Positions 43,313 to 51,889 are shown, counted from the stretch's first letter. The stretch is DNA of 64,000 nucleotides from Marinomonas sp. TW1 (GCF_001625355.1 NZ_JSEE01000013.1:62001-126000); one strand, 5' to 3'. Notes: a model not told the origin generated them from the letters alone. Numbers and translations are program-made.

Positions 43313-43604
43313 GAAGCGTTCCTTGAATGTGAAACTATTAATTAATAGAAGTGAATAACTTCCTTGCTATACAACGGTCTAAAACTTTCAGAGCATTTAT
43401 GAAAAGACAATAGCGCTCATTTAACAGTGGCACTTTATTCTTTATGTGCAAAAAAAAGATTGTAACTTTTTTTATCTGCCCTTTTGGGTATGGCTTGCTG
43501 ACGGGATGAAGACCGACGATGCTCCGTGTGTTTTGTTAGGAGCCTTCGTCAGTCTGGTAGGGGGCTGATCGTTAAACGGATTGCTGAGTTTGATCCTGTG
43601 GTGC

Positions 43605-44219
43605 TTATTGATTATCAGTGATGGGAATGTACCAGCTTTGTGCTTGAATCGATTGTATCCAGCGTTGCACATTGGGGTAATCAGACAATTGATAAGCGCC
43701 ACCTTCTTCGGCGACATGGGTATACGCAAATAAGCAAATGTCAGCAAGAGTGAGGCGATCGCCAGCGAGATAGCTCTGTTTGGCCAGTTGATCATCCATT
43801 AGTTTCAGTGCAGCACGACCTTGTTGAAGGTGCTCTGGTAGCCTTTGCTCTTTTAGTTCTGTCATGGCGTTATGGGTTAACCAGAATCGTACCGAAGCAA
43901 TATTCGGTTCGTGACTGTATTGCTCCCAGAATAACCATTTTGTGACTTCGGCTTTGTCGAGAGGGTTGCTTGGTAATAAATCAGACTGATGTACCTCTGC
44001 AAGATACAACAAGATTGCATTACTTTCGCTTAGGCATTGGCCGTTGTCGAGTTCAAGAACAGGGATTTTGCCATTTGGACTGAGGGCGAGAAAGGCCTCT
44101 GTACGAGTTTCCCCTTGGGTAATGTCGTATTCTTTTAACTGGTAACTGAGCCCCAACTTGGCGCAAGTAAGGCGGATTTTATAACCGTTTCCAGATGGCA
44201 AAAAATCGTGCAATATCAT
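43605..44219 (-). CDS. Glutathione S-transferase family protein
   Basis: A 204-residue GST. The thioredoxin-like N-domain has FLPSGNGYKIRLTCAKLGLSYQLKEYDI, with Ser at the usual catalytic position, and NGKIPVLELDNGQCLSESNAILLYLAE, the glutathione-binding cis-Pro and Ser. The helical C-domain includes YLAGDRLTLADICLFAYTHVAEEGG. It probably conjugates or reduces electrophiles with glutathione. It is divergent from the LysR-type gene across a 139-base intergenic region, a layout typical of a regulator with its target. Confidence 0.92.
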   Translation of the reverse strand: MILHDFLPSGNGYKIRLTCAKLGLSYQLKEYDITQGETRTEAFLALSPNGKIPVLELDNGQCLSESNAILLYLAEVHQSDLLPSNPLDKAEVTKWLFWEQYSHEPNIASVRFWLTHNAMTELKEQRLPEHLQQGRAALKLMDDQLAKQSYLAGDRLTLADICLFAYTHVAEEGGAYQLSDYPNVQRWIQSIQAQSWYIPITDNQ

Positions 44220-44358
44220 AGTAATACTCCCATAAAGCGAAACTGTAAGGTGTTTTCATCATGGCGTGAGCTTAGGCGAATGAAAAGCGAATTTAATTGA
44301 TGGCATTGTTAAGCCATTTTGATGAATCAACTCAATGAGAGCCAAACAGAGGTAAGCG

Positions 44359-45201
44359 GTGGATACGGAATTACTTAAAACACTAGTGGCGATTGTGGAT
44401 CATGGCAGTTTTCAGCGGGCCGCGATGCAAACTTTTCGCACACCGTCTGCGATTAGCATGCAGATGAAGCGACTAGAAGAGCAGGCTGGAACGCAGTTAT
44501 TTGTCAAACAAGGCCGAGAGCAAGCTTTGACAGAAGATGGTCAGCGTTTAGTGCATTACGCCAGACGTATCCTGCAGCTACAAGAGCAGGCTTTAATGTC
44601 ATTGAAAGGCCCGCAGCAAGGGGCCTTGATTCAATTGGGTTGTCCCAACGATTATGTCGCGAACCTATTGCCATTGATTATGGCAACCATGGAAGAAATG
44701 GCGCCTAGACTCAGGTTCCGTATTCGTACTGGTACGTCTATCGAGCTGCGAGAGCTGATGGACAAAGGGGAGGTCGATCTTGCGTTGGTGACACGCTCAC
44801 CTGGCAGTGATGAAGGGTTAGCTTTGTATCAGGATAAAGGCGTATGGGTAGCGAAGAAAGGCTTTGATTGGCAAGCCAATTTGTCGCCTTTGAACTTAGC
44901 GATGTACGAGCCAGGGTGTAAATTTCATTCTAGTGCCATTGATGGTTTGCAAAAGAAAGGGGTGGATTACCACTTGTATTGTGTAACGTCTAATTTGGCG
45001 TTGATCGAAAGTTTGCTGGTGGCGGAAAAAGCCATCTCAGCCATTGCTAGTGTGAGTGTGAATGAGGCGCTAGAAGTGATTGATAGTGATGTCTTGCCAA
45101 GTTTGCCGAGTATTGAAATTGCCTTTAGTCGTTCTGCTGCCGCACCAGAATGGTTGACCATAAAGTGGATTGGAGAAGTGATCACCAAGATACAATCCTA
45201 A
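44359..45201 (+). CDS. LysR-type transcriptional regulator
   Basis: A 280-residue LTTR starting with GTG preceded by GAGGTAAG. The winged helix-turn-helix reads LLKTLVAIVDHGSFQRAAMQTFRTPSAISMQMKRLEEQAGTQLFVKQ, and the effector-binding domain spans about residues 90-280. It is divergent from the GST gene and followed, 27 bases on, by the DJ-1-like gene on the same strand. Likely targets are these neighbours. Confidence 0.92.
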   Translation: MDTELLKTLVAIVDHGSFQRAAMQTFRTPSAISMQMKRLEEQAGTQLFVKQGREQALTEDGQRLVHYARRILQLQEQALMSLKGPQQGALIQLGCPNDYVANLLPLIMATMEEMAPRLRFRIRTGTSIELRELMDKGEVDLALVTRSPGSDEGLALYQDKGVWVAKKGFDWQANLSPLNLAMYEPGCKFHSSAIDGLQKKGVDYHLYCVTSNLALIESLLVAEKAISAIASVSVNEALEVIDSDVLPSLPSIEIAFSRSAAAPEWLTIKWIGEVITKIQS

Positions 45202-45228
45202 GCATAAAACTGAGTCATAAGGGAACAC

Positions 45229-45822
45229 ATGAAAAGTATCAAAATAGGCATTTATTTATACGATTTGGCAGAAGTATTGGACTTTTCTGGACCATTTGAA
45301 GTGTTTACGACGGCTTCTAGAATCAGTGAAGATACGCCTTTTGAGGTGTTTCTCATCAGTGAAAATGGGCAGACGGTTTCCGCTCGAGCGGGTTATAAAG
45401 TGGTGCCGGATTACAGTATTAAGGACCACCCTGAATTGGATGTGCTGTTAGTTGTGGGCGGTGATCATACTCAGGAAATGAATAAAACGGCGGTGTTGGC
45501 TTGGATTGCACAACAAGCATTAAAAGTGACTTGGTTAACGTCTGTGTGTACTGGTGCTTTTTTGTTGGCCAATGCGGGTGCTTTGCGTACTCATAAGGTC
45601 ACCACTCATTGGGACGATGTTGTGGATTTAAGGAAGTTGCACCCCGATCTTGAGGTGGTGGAAGGGGTGCGTTGGGTGCAACAGGGCAAACAGCTGACTT
45701 CAGCGGGTATCTCGGCTGGTATAGACATGAGTTTGCAGTTAGTCAGTCTGTTACACAGTGACTTGCTGGCGGAAAAGACCGCACATCAAATGGATTTTGA
45801 TTGGACGAAAAATCCGCTCTAG
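45229..45822 (+). CDS. DJ-1/PfpI-family protein
   Basis: A 197-residue protein of the class-I glutamine-amidotransferase-like DJ-1/PfpI superfamily: IGIYLYDLAEVLDFSGPFEVFTTASRI, DVLLVVGGDHTQE, and the nucleophile elbow TWLTSVCTGAFLLANAGAL with Cys at the turn. The TSVCTG elbow and the ITTHWDDV-type region resemble the isonitrile hydratase/AraC-N-terminal group. It follows the LysR gene and ends four bases from the convergent ABM gene. Activity unproven. Confidence 0.9.
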   Translation: MKSIKIGIYLYDLAEVLDFSGPFEVFTTASRISEDTPFEVFLISENGQTVSARAGYKVVPDYSIKDHPELDVLLVVGGDHTQEMNKTAVLAWIAQQALKVTWLTSVCTGAFLLANAGALRTHKVTTHWDDVVDLRKLHPDLEVVEGVRWVQQGKQLTSAGISAGIDMSLQLVSLLHSDLLAEKTAHQMDFDWTKNPL

Positions 45823-45826
45823 TGAA

Positions 45827-46108
45827 TCATTCACTGTGCGACACATTGTAAAAACGTTCGACATTTTGAGCTATCTGTCCCCACGGTGACGCTTTTACTC
45901 TGGCTTGGTGTAGATCAAAAGCGGCTTGATCAATGAATTCTTCGTACACTTCAAATCTTAATGGGTTATGAACGTTCTGCGTTACTTTAAAAACCAAGCA
46001 ACCTGTTTCTTCTCGGGTTAGCTTAATGTGTTCTGAAAGTGCTCTTTGTACCTGATTGAGATCTTGATGAGGCACCATAATGTGCCCCGTTAGTGTGATT
46101 TTTGTCAT
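45827..46108 (-). CDS. Antibiotic biosynthesis monooxygenase (ABM) domain protein
   Basis: A 93-residue single-domain ABM protein: ITLTGHIMVPHQDLNQVQRALSEHIKLTREETGCLVFKVTQ and RFEVYEEFIDQAAFDLHQARVKASPWG match the family (dimeric ferredoxin-like fold, quinol or small-molecule oxidation). The catalytic role of most members is unknown. It is convergent with the DJ-1-like gene. Confidence 0.88.
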   Translation of the reverse strand: MTKITLTGHIMVPHQDLNQVQRALSEHIKLTREETGCLVFKVTQNVHNPLRFEVYEEFIDQAAFDLHQARVKASPWGQIAQNVERFYNVSHSE

Positions 46109-46202
46109 ACTTTACCTGCTTCTTGTGTCTGTCTAATGTAATGCGATGACATGAAAGTTTCGTTAAACTAGCAGAATTATTTGAACGCTTCTGTGAGCCC
46201 TT

Positions 46203-46637
46203 ATGAAACCGAATGATCCTCTGCTACTGGATAACCAACTTTGCTTCGCTTTGTATTCTACGTCTCTGGCGATGACTCAGTTCTATAAAGAGCCATTGGC
46301 GAAAATTGGTCTTACTTATCCGCAATATACCATCATGCTGATTTTATGGGAGCAAGATGGTGTGAGTCTGAAGCACATTGCTCAGTCTCTAGGGCAAAAA
46401 TCAGGTGCATTAACGCCCGTCATCAAACGCATGGAGGGCGATGGTCTAGTGCAGCGTTTACGGGGAGTTGAAGACGATCGCAGTTTGAGTATTGCGCTTA
46501 CCGAAAAAGGCCGTGCGTTACGAGAACAAGGCTTGGAAGTGAATCGTTGTGTGGCTGAAGCGTGTGGCATTGAGATGCAAGAAGTGGTCGCTTTACGAGA
46601 CCAGTTAAACCGACTTAAAGCAAAACTAATGGAATAA
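46203..46637 (+). CDS. ohrR: OhrR-type MarR repressor
   Basis: A 144-residue MarR-family regulator. The sensing Cys in DNQLCFALYS is placed as in OhrR near the N-terminus, and a Cys late in the chain (NRCVAEACG) may form the disulphide of the two-Cys class. The winged helix reads LKHIAQSLGQKSGALTPVIKRMEGDGLVQRLRGVEDDRSLSI. It probably represses ohr until organic peroxides oxidise its Cys. Two identical palindromes sit between it and ohr. Confidence 0.93.
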   Translation: MKPNDPLLLDNQLCFALYSTSLAMTQFYKEPLAKIGLTYPQYTIMLILWEQDGVSLKHIAQSLGQKSGALTPVIKRMEGDGLVQRLRGVEDDRSLSIALTEKGRALREQGLEVNRCVAEACGIEMQEVVALRDQLNRLKAKLME

Positions 46638-46653
46638 TGTTTGCACAGTTATA

Positions 46654-46667
46654 ATTATCGCGATAAC
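46654..46667. promoter_or_regulatory. OhrR operator palindrome 1
   Basis: ATTATCGCGATAAC contains the 12-base palindrome TTATCGCGATAA, 17 bases after the ohrR stop. It is repeated 60 bases on, in front of ohr. Confidence 0.65.
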
Positions 46668-46713
46668 ATATGTTTAATGGCTCATTCAGGTGAGCTTTTA
46701 TTTTAGTTATATT

Positions 46714-46727
46714 GTTATCGCGATAAC
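46714..46727. promoter_or_regulatory. OhrR operator palindrome 2
   Basis: GTTATCGCGATAAC, a perfect 14-base palindrome, lies about 45 bases upstream of the ohr start. The same core occurs at 46655-46666. Confidence 0.7.
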
Positions 46728-46770
46728 TATTTTGAACGATACTGTTTTAATCCTATAAGGGAGTCTTATT

Positions 46771-47193
46771 ATGCAAGCATTATATACAGCAACCGCTACG
46801 ACCACAGGTGGCCGCGATGGTCGCTCCATCTCATCAGATAATCGTCTTGATGTGGCGTTAAGCACGCCAAAAGAGTTAGGTGGTGCGGGTGGTGAGGGTA
46901 CGAACCCAGAGCAATTGTTTGCGGCAGGTTATTCTGCTTGTTTTATTGGTGCATTGAAATTGGTCGCGTCTCAACAGAAAGTGACATTGCCAGCAGACCT
47001 AACCGTGACGGCAAGCATTGGCATCGGTCCAAACACTAAGGGTGAAGGTTTTAGCATCAGCGCGGATATGCAAGTCAATCTTCCTGGTGTTGAAAAAGGG
47101 CTTGCTGAGCAATTAGTCGAAACCGCTCACAAAGTGTGCCCATATTCTAATGCAACACGTGGCAACATAGAGGTGAATTTCGACATCAAGTAA
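46771..47193 (+). CDS. ohr: Organic hydroperoxide resistance protein
   Basis: A 140-residue Ohr/OsmC-type thiol peroxidase that reduces organic hydroperoxides. The reactive Cys pair is visible in the family context: [17 protein letters not shown] with the peroxidatic Cys, and [19 protein letters not shown] with the resolving Cys. The [26 protein letters not shown] opening is typical. It lies after ohrR with two operator palindromes between and ends at a strong terminator. Confidence 0.95.
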   Translation: MQALYTATATTTGGRDGRSISSDNRLDVALSTPKELGGAGGEGTNPEQLFAAGYSACFIGALKLVASQQKVTLPADLTVTASIGIGPNTKGEGFSISADMQVNLPGVEKGLAEQLVETAHKVCPYSNATRGNIEVNFDIK

Positions 47194-47210
47194 GTCTTAA
47201 TCTCCTATTG

Positions 47211-47246
47211 AATAGCCCCTACGAACCTTGTCTCGTAGGGGCTATT
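47211..47246. terminator. Bidirectional terminator after ohr
   Basis: A perfect 14-bp stem (AATAGCCCCTACGA / TCGTAGGGGCTATT) with an 8-base loop lies between convergent ohr and the XRE-type gene. Confidence 0.9.
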
Positions 47247-47251
47247 GTTGT

Positions 47252-48070
47252 TTATTTCTGGCTTAAAAGGGTTTTCAAATCGTCACTGGATTCAGGGACT
47301 AAAGACACCTTAAGCTGAAAAGGTTTAAACATTTTGTTGAGGATTTCCGCTGTGTAGTTACCTTTGTCGTTTTCCACTTCCGATAGCGTTTTACGTGAAA
47401 CGCCAGTGAGTTCTGTGTAGGCTTCTTGCCTTAACCCCAACACTTTTACTCTTAATTCTCGCAGAGCTTCCCCTTGACTAAGGTCACCCATTAAAAGGCG
47501 CTTTATCACATCTTGAGTGGCAATTTTTTGTTCGTCTTGGGTGAGTGTCGCGAGGTTTTTTGAAGCACGTTGACGATTTGCATTCTCTGTTAGAGCCTGA
47601 ATATCCTCTACCGAGGTTTGGCGTCTGGTGGCACGAGGACGTCGTGGGGCTCTTTGAACCAACTTCGGCTCGACTGCTGTTGCTGTTATGGCCGATTCTT
47701 GAGGCGTCTGTGATTCCGTTGCTTTCTGATCAATCGCTGTATCATTCATAGACTCGGTTGTTTGAGCTGTTGTTGCTTTACCAACCGTGTTTTCCACTGG
47801 GTGACTTTCAGTCACGGGTGTGTTTGTGACTTCTGTCTCTGGCAGTTTGACAGCAATGGACTTGTCTTTTTTGTCATTTGCTTCGACTTTGACGGATTTT
47901 TTGCCTTTTTTGGTTGCATCAGAAGTCTCTTTTTTAAGGTTTTTCTTATCTTTTTCTGCCTTTTTCGCTTTTAACTTGGCCTGTTTTTTTTTCTTTACCT
48001 CAGCCTTTTTGGATTTAGCTTTGGGCTTTTTCATCGGTTGAGGGCTGTCTAATTGATCTTTCATTTTCAT
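47252..48070 (-). CDS. H1-like Lys-rich tail fused to an XRE helix-turn-helix
   Basis: A 272-residue protein in two parts. Residues 1-75 are extremely Lys/Ala rich (KKPKAKSKKAEVKKKKQAK and similar), like eukaryotic H1 tails or AlgP-type proteins; residues 75-140 are a Thr/Glu/Ser-rich linker and a short Arg-rich patch (RAPRRPRATRRQ). Residues about 190-265 form an XRE-type helix-turn-helix: LRELRVKVLGLRQEAYTELTGVSRKTLSEVENDKG. So a DNA-binding head carries a nonspecific basic N-terminus. Poly-A runs in the coding strand (T runs as written) make length changes likely. Targets unknown. Confidence 0.8.
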   Translation of the reverse strand: MKMKDQLDSPQPMKKPKAKSKKAEVKKKKQAKLKAKKAEKDKKNLKKETSDATKKGKKSVKVEANDKKDKSIAVKLPETEVTNTPVTESHPVENTVGKATTAQTTESMNDTAIDQKATESQTPQESAITATAVEPKLVQRAPRRPRATRRQTSVEDIQALTENANRQRASKNLATLTQDEQKIATQDVIKRLLMGDLSQGEALRELRVKVLGLRQEAYTELTGVSRKTLSEVENDKGNYTAEILNKMFKPFQLKVSLVPESSDDLKTLLSQK

Positions 48071-48194
48071 ATTGGTTGCACTCCAATCAGATTGAATTCT
48101 TGCCTACCAAGTAAAGCTACAGGAATAAGATGACAAATAAGTAACAATAGAAAGTATATACCATGAATTAAATTTACGATGGTTCAACGAGATC

Positions 48195-48226
48195 TGTCCT
48201 CGATCTTGTTTTAGGACGCAGAACCT
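48195..48226 (+). promoter_or_regulatory. GTCCT-N12-AGGAC operator, copy A
   Basis: TGTCCT, 12 bases, AGGACG, then CAGAACCT, 41 bases before the alpha/beta hydrolase gene. The same inverted pair with the same spacing, followed by AGAACCT, recurs twice at 50365-50410 between the membrane AraC-type gene and the DUF805 gene. It is probably the binding site of that regulator. Confidence 0.6.
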
Positions 48227-48269
48227 TTCGATTTTCACCATATTGTACTGACTAATAAGGAGTGTAATG

Positions 48270-49283
48270 ATGAAAATCTATTTGAGTTTGGTGCTTTGGT
48301 TCTTGTCCGGCTGCGGTTATGCCGTTGCGGCGAATGTGGGGTTTGATCAGAGTATTTTGTACGGTGACAGCGATCGACCGTTAAAAGTGAGTGTTTGGTA
48401 CCCGTCAAAAGACGTGTTTCCGACAGAGAAAATCGCCGAGAATAGGGCATTTGTCGGAACCAATGTGGTGCGTATTGGCACCCCTTTAGCAGGAAAGTTT
48501 CCACTGGTGGTGATCTCTCATGGTTATCGTGGTAGTTGGCGCAATCAGAATTGGCTCGCCACAACATTGGTGCAAGACGGCTATGTGGTCGCCGCACTGG
48601 ATCATCCGGGGACAACGTCGTTTGATCATGCTCCTGATGACGCCGCGAAGTGGTGGGCGCGTCCGCAAGACATGTCACGCTTATTGGATTGGTTGTTATC
48701 GAAAGCAGATTTTAAACGCTTTATCGATCCGACCAACATTACCGCCATCGGGCATTCACTGGGCGGTTGGACTGTGATGAGTTTAGCTGGGGCAAAGGTT
48801 GATATTGAGCAGTTGTCGGCGGAATGTTTGCCTTCACCTAACTCGCGAGTGTGTGGTCTAAGGTCTGAGTTGGGGTTGTTTGATGACAAACCGTTGAGTG
48901 TAACAAGCTTGCGAGATGAGCGTGTTAAAAGAGTTGTGTCGTTAGACCTAGGTCTGGCGAGAAGCTTTTCTAAACCTAGTCTGAAAATCTTGCCGGTGCC
49001 AACGTTAATTCTCGCGGCTGGCGTCGACATTGGCGATTTGCCTCAAACGGAAGAGTCCGGCTTTCTCGCGAAATATATCCCTAAACATCATCGTGAATAC
49101 ATTGTCTACCCAGATGCAACACATTTCAGTTTTATGCAACTTTGCAAACCCGGAGCCGTTGAGTTGATTGAAGAGGAGGAGCCAGGTGATGGCATTGTTT
49201 GCCAAGACGGTAATTGGCGTACTAGGGATGAACTTCACCAAGCAATGTATCGAGACATCATTCAGTTCATTCAAGCTTCTTGA
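48270..49283 (+). CDS. Exported alpha/beta hydrolase
   Basis: A 337-residue secreted hydrolase. The N-terminus is a signal (IYLSLVLWFLSGCGYAVAA), possibly a lipoprotein signal because of SGCG. The core has LVVISHGYRGSWRNQNWLATTLVQDGYVVAALDHPG and the nucleophile elbow ITAIGHSLGGWTVM (Ser), an Asp in the later strand and His in YPDATHFSFMQL. It resembles platelet-activating-factor-acetylhydrolase or dienelactone-hydrolase-like enzymes. The ATG at 48270 has AAGGAG seven bases upstream. Its end overlaps the convergent AraC-type gene by 13 bases. The upstream GTCCT-N12-AGGAC element suggests control by that regulator. Confidence 0.85.
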   Translation: MKIYLSLVLWFLSGCGYAVAANVGFDQSILYGDSDRPLKVSVWYPSKDVFPTEKIAENRAFVGTNVVRIGTPLAGKFPLVVISHGYRGSWRNQNWLATTLVQDGYVVAALDHPGTTSFDHAPDDAAKWWARPQDMSRLLDWLLSKADFKRFIDPTNITAIGHSLGGWTVMSLAGAKVDIEQLSAECLPSPNSRVCGLRSELGLFDDKPLSVTSLRDERVKRVVSLDLGLARSFSKPSLKILPVPTLILAAGVDIGDLPQTEESGFLAKYIPKHHREYIVYPDATHFSFMQLCKPGAVELIEEEEPGDGIVCQDGNWRTRDELHQAMYRDIIQFIQAS

Positions 49284-50329
49284 TTTTTCATATTAGCGCG
49301 CCGAAAGGCGCTGGGTGTCTGTTGGGTCACGCGGGAAAACTCTCGATGGAAGTTGGATTTAGTTTGGAAACCAGAATCCAAATAGATTTGGGTGATGGTT
49401 TTGTTGGTTGATACTAGTAGGCTTTTGGCGCGCTCAATACGATATTCGTTTACCACTTGCGAGATATTACGACCGTAAGTTTGGTTGATGGCGGCGGATA
49501 TTTGACGCGCTGGGATGCAGGTTTTTCGAGCGAGTCTATCGAGTGTTAAATCTGGATCAAGAAACACTTCTTTAGAGCTCAGTAAGACTTCTATTTTGTG
49601 TACTATGTCTTTCACTTCATCGTCTGTTAATGGATGCTGTGGCTTGTCTTTTGATTCTTCTACTGGCGTTGTTTTTTCATTTTGATCGGGTGATTCGTTA
49701 ACGCTGGGTGCGATACTTAGGCTCATCATAATGACGCTGATAGCCAGAACAGGTAGTAATACCGCATGACCAATAGACAGGATTATCAGCGCATGTTCAC
49801 CCGCAAAAAAGGAAAAATCGACTGCCAAAGCGCCATCAATAACGGCAGACATTAATAACATGACTCCAGCGTCACGTTCGGCTTTTAAAGCATTGTCGAT
49901 ATCTGATAAACGTACTTGTTCAGGAAGGTTCGACGTTTTAGCCGACGATCGAAGCAGGGCGATACCGTAACCCACATAAAGCAGCGTTAACATTGGGTCT
50001 AACGGTGGCCGCCAAAATGGATAGGTAAAAGATGCCAAGGTAACAAAAACAGGCGGTAAAACGTGCCAGATCTTAAGCTTATAGCGTCGGTGAGCATTCG
50101 AAAAACAGTACCAAGCGGTAACGGGAATGCACGATGCCAAGATGGGTTGAATCAAACGAAATAACGAATAATCAAACGTCCAACGTAATCCTACCACGGT
50201 TGTTGTAAGGGCACACAAGGCGATAAAAACAAACGCTGATTGCGTCGTTTCTGTTTGGCGAATAAACAGCAGAGCAGCCAAAATGCCTAGCAATAGGGCA
50301 ACCACAAAAGGTAAGGGAATAGCGATCAT
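49271..50329 (-). CDS. Membrane-bound AraC-family regulator
   Basis: A 352-residue regulator with about seven N-terminal spans (residues 5-205), then a Glu/Lys-rich linker and a C-terminal AraC domain: DLTLDRLARKTCIPARQISAAINQTYGRNISQVVNEYRIERAKSLL and ITQIYLDSGFQTKSNFHREFSRVTQQTPSAFRRA. The layout is a one-component membrane sensor. The ATG at 50329 has GGAG five to six bases upstream; an in-frame ATG seven codons earlier is less likely. It is convergent with the hydrolase gene, and its own promoter region carries two GTCCT-N12-AGGAC repeats, so it probably controls itself, the hydrolase and the DUF805 gene. Confidence 0.88.
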   Translation of the reverse strand: MIAIPLPFVVALLLGILAALLFIRQTETTQSAFVFIALCALTTTVVGLRWTFDYSLFRLIQPILASCIPVTAWYCFSNAHRRYKLKIWHVLPPVFVTLASFTYPFWRPPLDPMLTLLYVGYGIALLRSSAKTSNLPEQVRLSDIDNALKAERDAGVMLLMSAVIDGALAVDFSFFAGEHALIILSIGHAVLLPVLAISVIMMSLSIAPSVNESPDQNEKTTPVEESKDKPQHPLTDDEVKDIVHKIEVLLSSKEVFLDPDLTLDRLARKTCIPARQISAAINQTYGRNISQVVNEYRIERAKSLLVSTNKTITQIYLDSGFQTKSNFHREFSRVTQQTPSAFRRANMKNQEA

Positions 50330-50364
50330 TTTGGCTCCATTTTTTATCACTCAGATCTGTATTA

Positions 50365-50410
50365 TGTCCTAAAAAGTCATCAAGGACGTCCTAGAACCTG
50401 ATTTAGGACG
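50365..50410. promoter_or_regulatory. Two overlapping GTCCT-N12-AGGAC operators, copy B
   Basis: TGTCCT (50365-50370), 12 bases, AGGACG (50383-50388), whose last G begins GTCCT (50388-50392), then 12 bases and AGGACG (50405-50410). They lie between the membrane AraC-type gene and the DUF805 gene and share sequence and spacing with copy A at 48195-48226. Confidence 0.65.
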
Positions 50411-50469
50411 TTATATTTTACGTAAAACCTTACTTTTAACCTTCGGTAATTTCTTATTAGGAGAAAAGT

Positions 50470-50823
50470 ATGAACTGGTATCTTGATGCGTGGCAACGTT
50501 ATGCACAATTTTCAGGGAGAGCGTCATTGGAAGCATTTTGGATGTTCTTCTTAATAAACTGTGGGATTTCATTTGTGTTTGTGGTCTTCGAGGTTTTGTT
50601 CCAAGCAGCCTGGAAAATAGAAGTGCTTTATAGCTTGCTGGTTTTTCTGCCCATGTTGTCTTTGACTGTGCGTCGGTTGCACGACACCAACCGTTCGGCT
50701 TGGTGGTTGCTGGTGGTTTTGGTTCCGGCCATAGGCATGGTTATTTTACTTGTGTTGTTGGCTTTACCGAGTGAACCAGATAATCATTTTGATGATTATC
50801 CACAAAACAACGTGATGCTGTAA
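50470..50823 (+). CDS. DUF805 membrane protein
   Basis: A 117-residue protein of DUF805: WQRYAQFSGRASLEAFWMFFLINCGISFVFVVFEVLF, then LYSLLVFLPMLSLTVRRLHDTNRSAWWLLVVLVPAIGMVILLVLLA. The FSGRASLEAFW and RRLHDTNRSAWW motifs are diagnostic. It has about four short spans and no known activity. It lies opposite the AraC-type regulator and shares its operator region. Confidence 0.92.
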   Translation: MNWYLDAWQRYAQFSGRASLEAFWMFFLINCGISFVFVVFEVLFQAAWKIEVLYSLLVFLPMLSLTVRRLHDTNRSAWWLLVVLVPAIGMVILLVLLALPSEPDNHFDDYPQNNVML

Positions 50824-50836
50824 GCAGGAGTCAAAC

Positions 50837-51403
50837 ATGAAAGATGTTAATAACTTACCCCACTTATCCACCATGTTATGCTCTGTTTTGCTACTTTTGT
50901 CCGTTTCTGCGTGTAGCCGTGAAGCAAAAACCGCAGATCAAAGTAGCCTGGCGTTTTCAGACAATCTAAAAGCCGTGGTCTACATTGAATCACCAAAAGT
51001 CGGGACCTTGTTGCTGTTGCGAGGTATCGCAGGAAAAGGCGTACTCATCGCCAAAAAAGATAATCGACAAGAAGACCAAGCGGCCTGTATTTCCTCGCCG
51101 ATTCGATTCGCGGCGGGTGACTTCGGCGGCGACAGCATGGGGATTCAATCGGTTGAACCGATTCGTCTATTAATTTATTCCGATAAAGTGACAAAAAAGC
51201 TGGTGGAGGGTGACGAAGTCGTCAGTGAGCATTATGTCATTACTGATCAAAGCAAAGCCCAACTTGGCGACATCAAAATTGAATCGGGTTTAACGCTCAG
51301 CTATGGTTTTGTGCTGAATCCTGGTGAGTGGTCTTGGGCGTCGGTATTTGGCTTGGATCATGATGAAGTAGATTGTGGGTTGTTAAAAAGGTCAGCATTA
51401 TAA
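50837..51403 (+). CDS. Lipoprotein, 188 residues
   Basis: A lipoprotein: a signal with TMLCSVLLLLSVSACSR, the acylated Cys near residue 26, then a soluble domain with short strands (AVVYIESPKVGTLLLLRGIAGKGVLIAKK, SYGFVLNPGEWSW). No family is recognised. It starts 13 bases after the DUF805 gene, so the two form one unit under the putative AraC operators. Confidence 0.8.
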   Translation: MKDVNNLPHLSTMLCSVLLLLSVSACSREAKTADQSSLAFSDNLKAVVYIESPKVGTLLLLRGIAGKGVLIAKKDNRQEDQAACISSPIRFAAGDFGGDSMGIQSVEPIRLLIYSDKVTKKLVEGDEVVSEHYVITDQSKAQLGDIKIESGLTLSYGFVLNPGEWSWASVFGLDHDEVDCGLLKRSAL

Positions 51404-51478
51404 AAGTCGAGTTTAAGTGTTTTACTACTTTAGAGACTTAGGCGGCAACAAGGTTTGTGTTGTGTGTCATGAAGTTGA

Positions 51479-51766
51479 ATGAAAATATATTTTTTCAATT
51501 CTTCAACATGGCTAGGAAAGCATGGTTTATACCTTGAAGATTTGTATGTTTCACCGTCGGAACGAGGCAGTGATGCAGGTAAAGCCTTGCTAAAGCATTT
51601 GGCAGGGATTGCTGTTGCGAATGATTGTGGTAGGTTTGAATGGAATGTTTTGGATTGGAATAAACCCGCCATCGACTTCTATGAATCACTAGGCGCAAAG
51701 CCTAAGAGTGAATGGCTAGGCTATCAGCTAACGGGTGAACATCTCACTGCGTTGGCCGCTTCTTAA
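51479..51766 (+). pseudogene. 5'-truncated GNAT acetyltransferase
   Basis: Only the C-terminal half of a GNAT is present. GLYLEDLYVSPSERGSDAGKALLKHLAGIAVANDC and FEWNVLDWNKPAIDFYESLGAKPK match the acetyl-CoA-binding part of the family, whose full length is near 160 residues; here 95 remain. The frame opens directly after a TGA, and the upstream bases do not encode the missing strands. The GRG/A motif (SERGSDAGKALL) is also off consensus. It probably lost its 5' half, although a short protein may still be made. Confidence 0.6.
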
Positions 51767-51889
51767 ATTACGTGAAAGCCAAAATACCACATGACTTACT
51801 GTTTCAGTTATTCTTTAAAGATACAAAGATTGATAATCCTTGTATCTCTGTTTATATTTTAAACAAGCATACAGAATAGAGGTATCGTG

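Noticed and set aside
43472-43795. Minus-strand frame of 107 codons at the end of the GST gene
   Set aside because: It is mostly the out-of-frame reading of the GST gene and lacks its own ribosome site.
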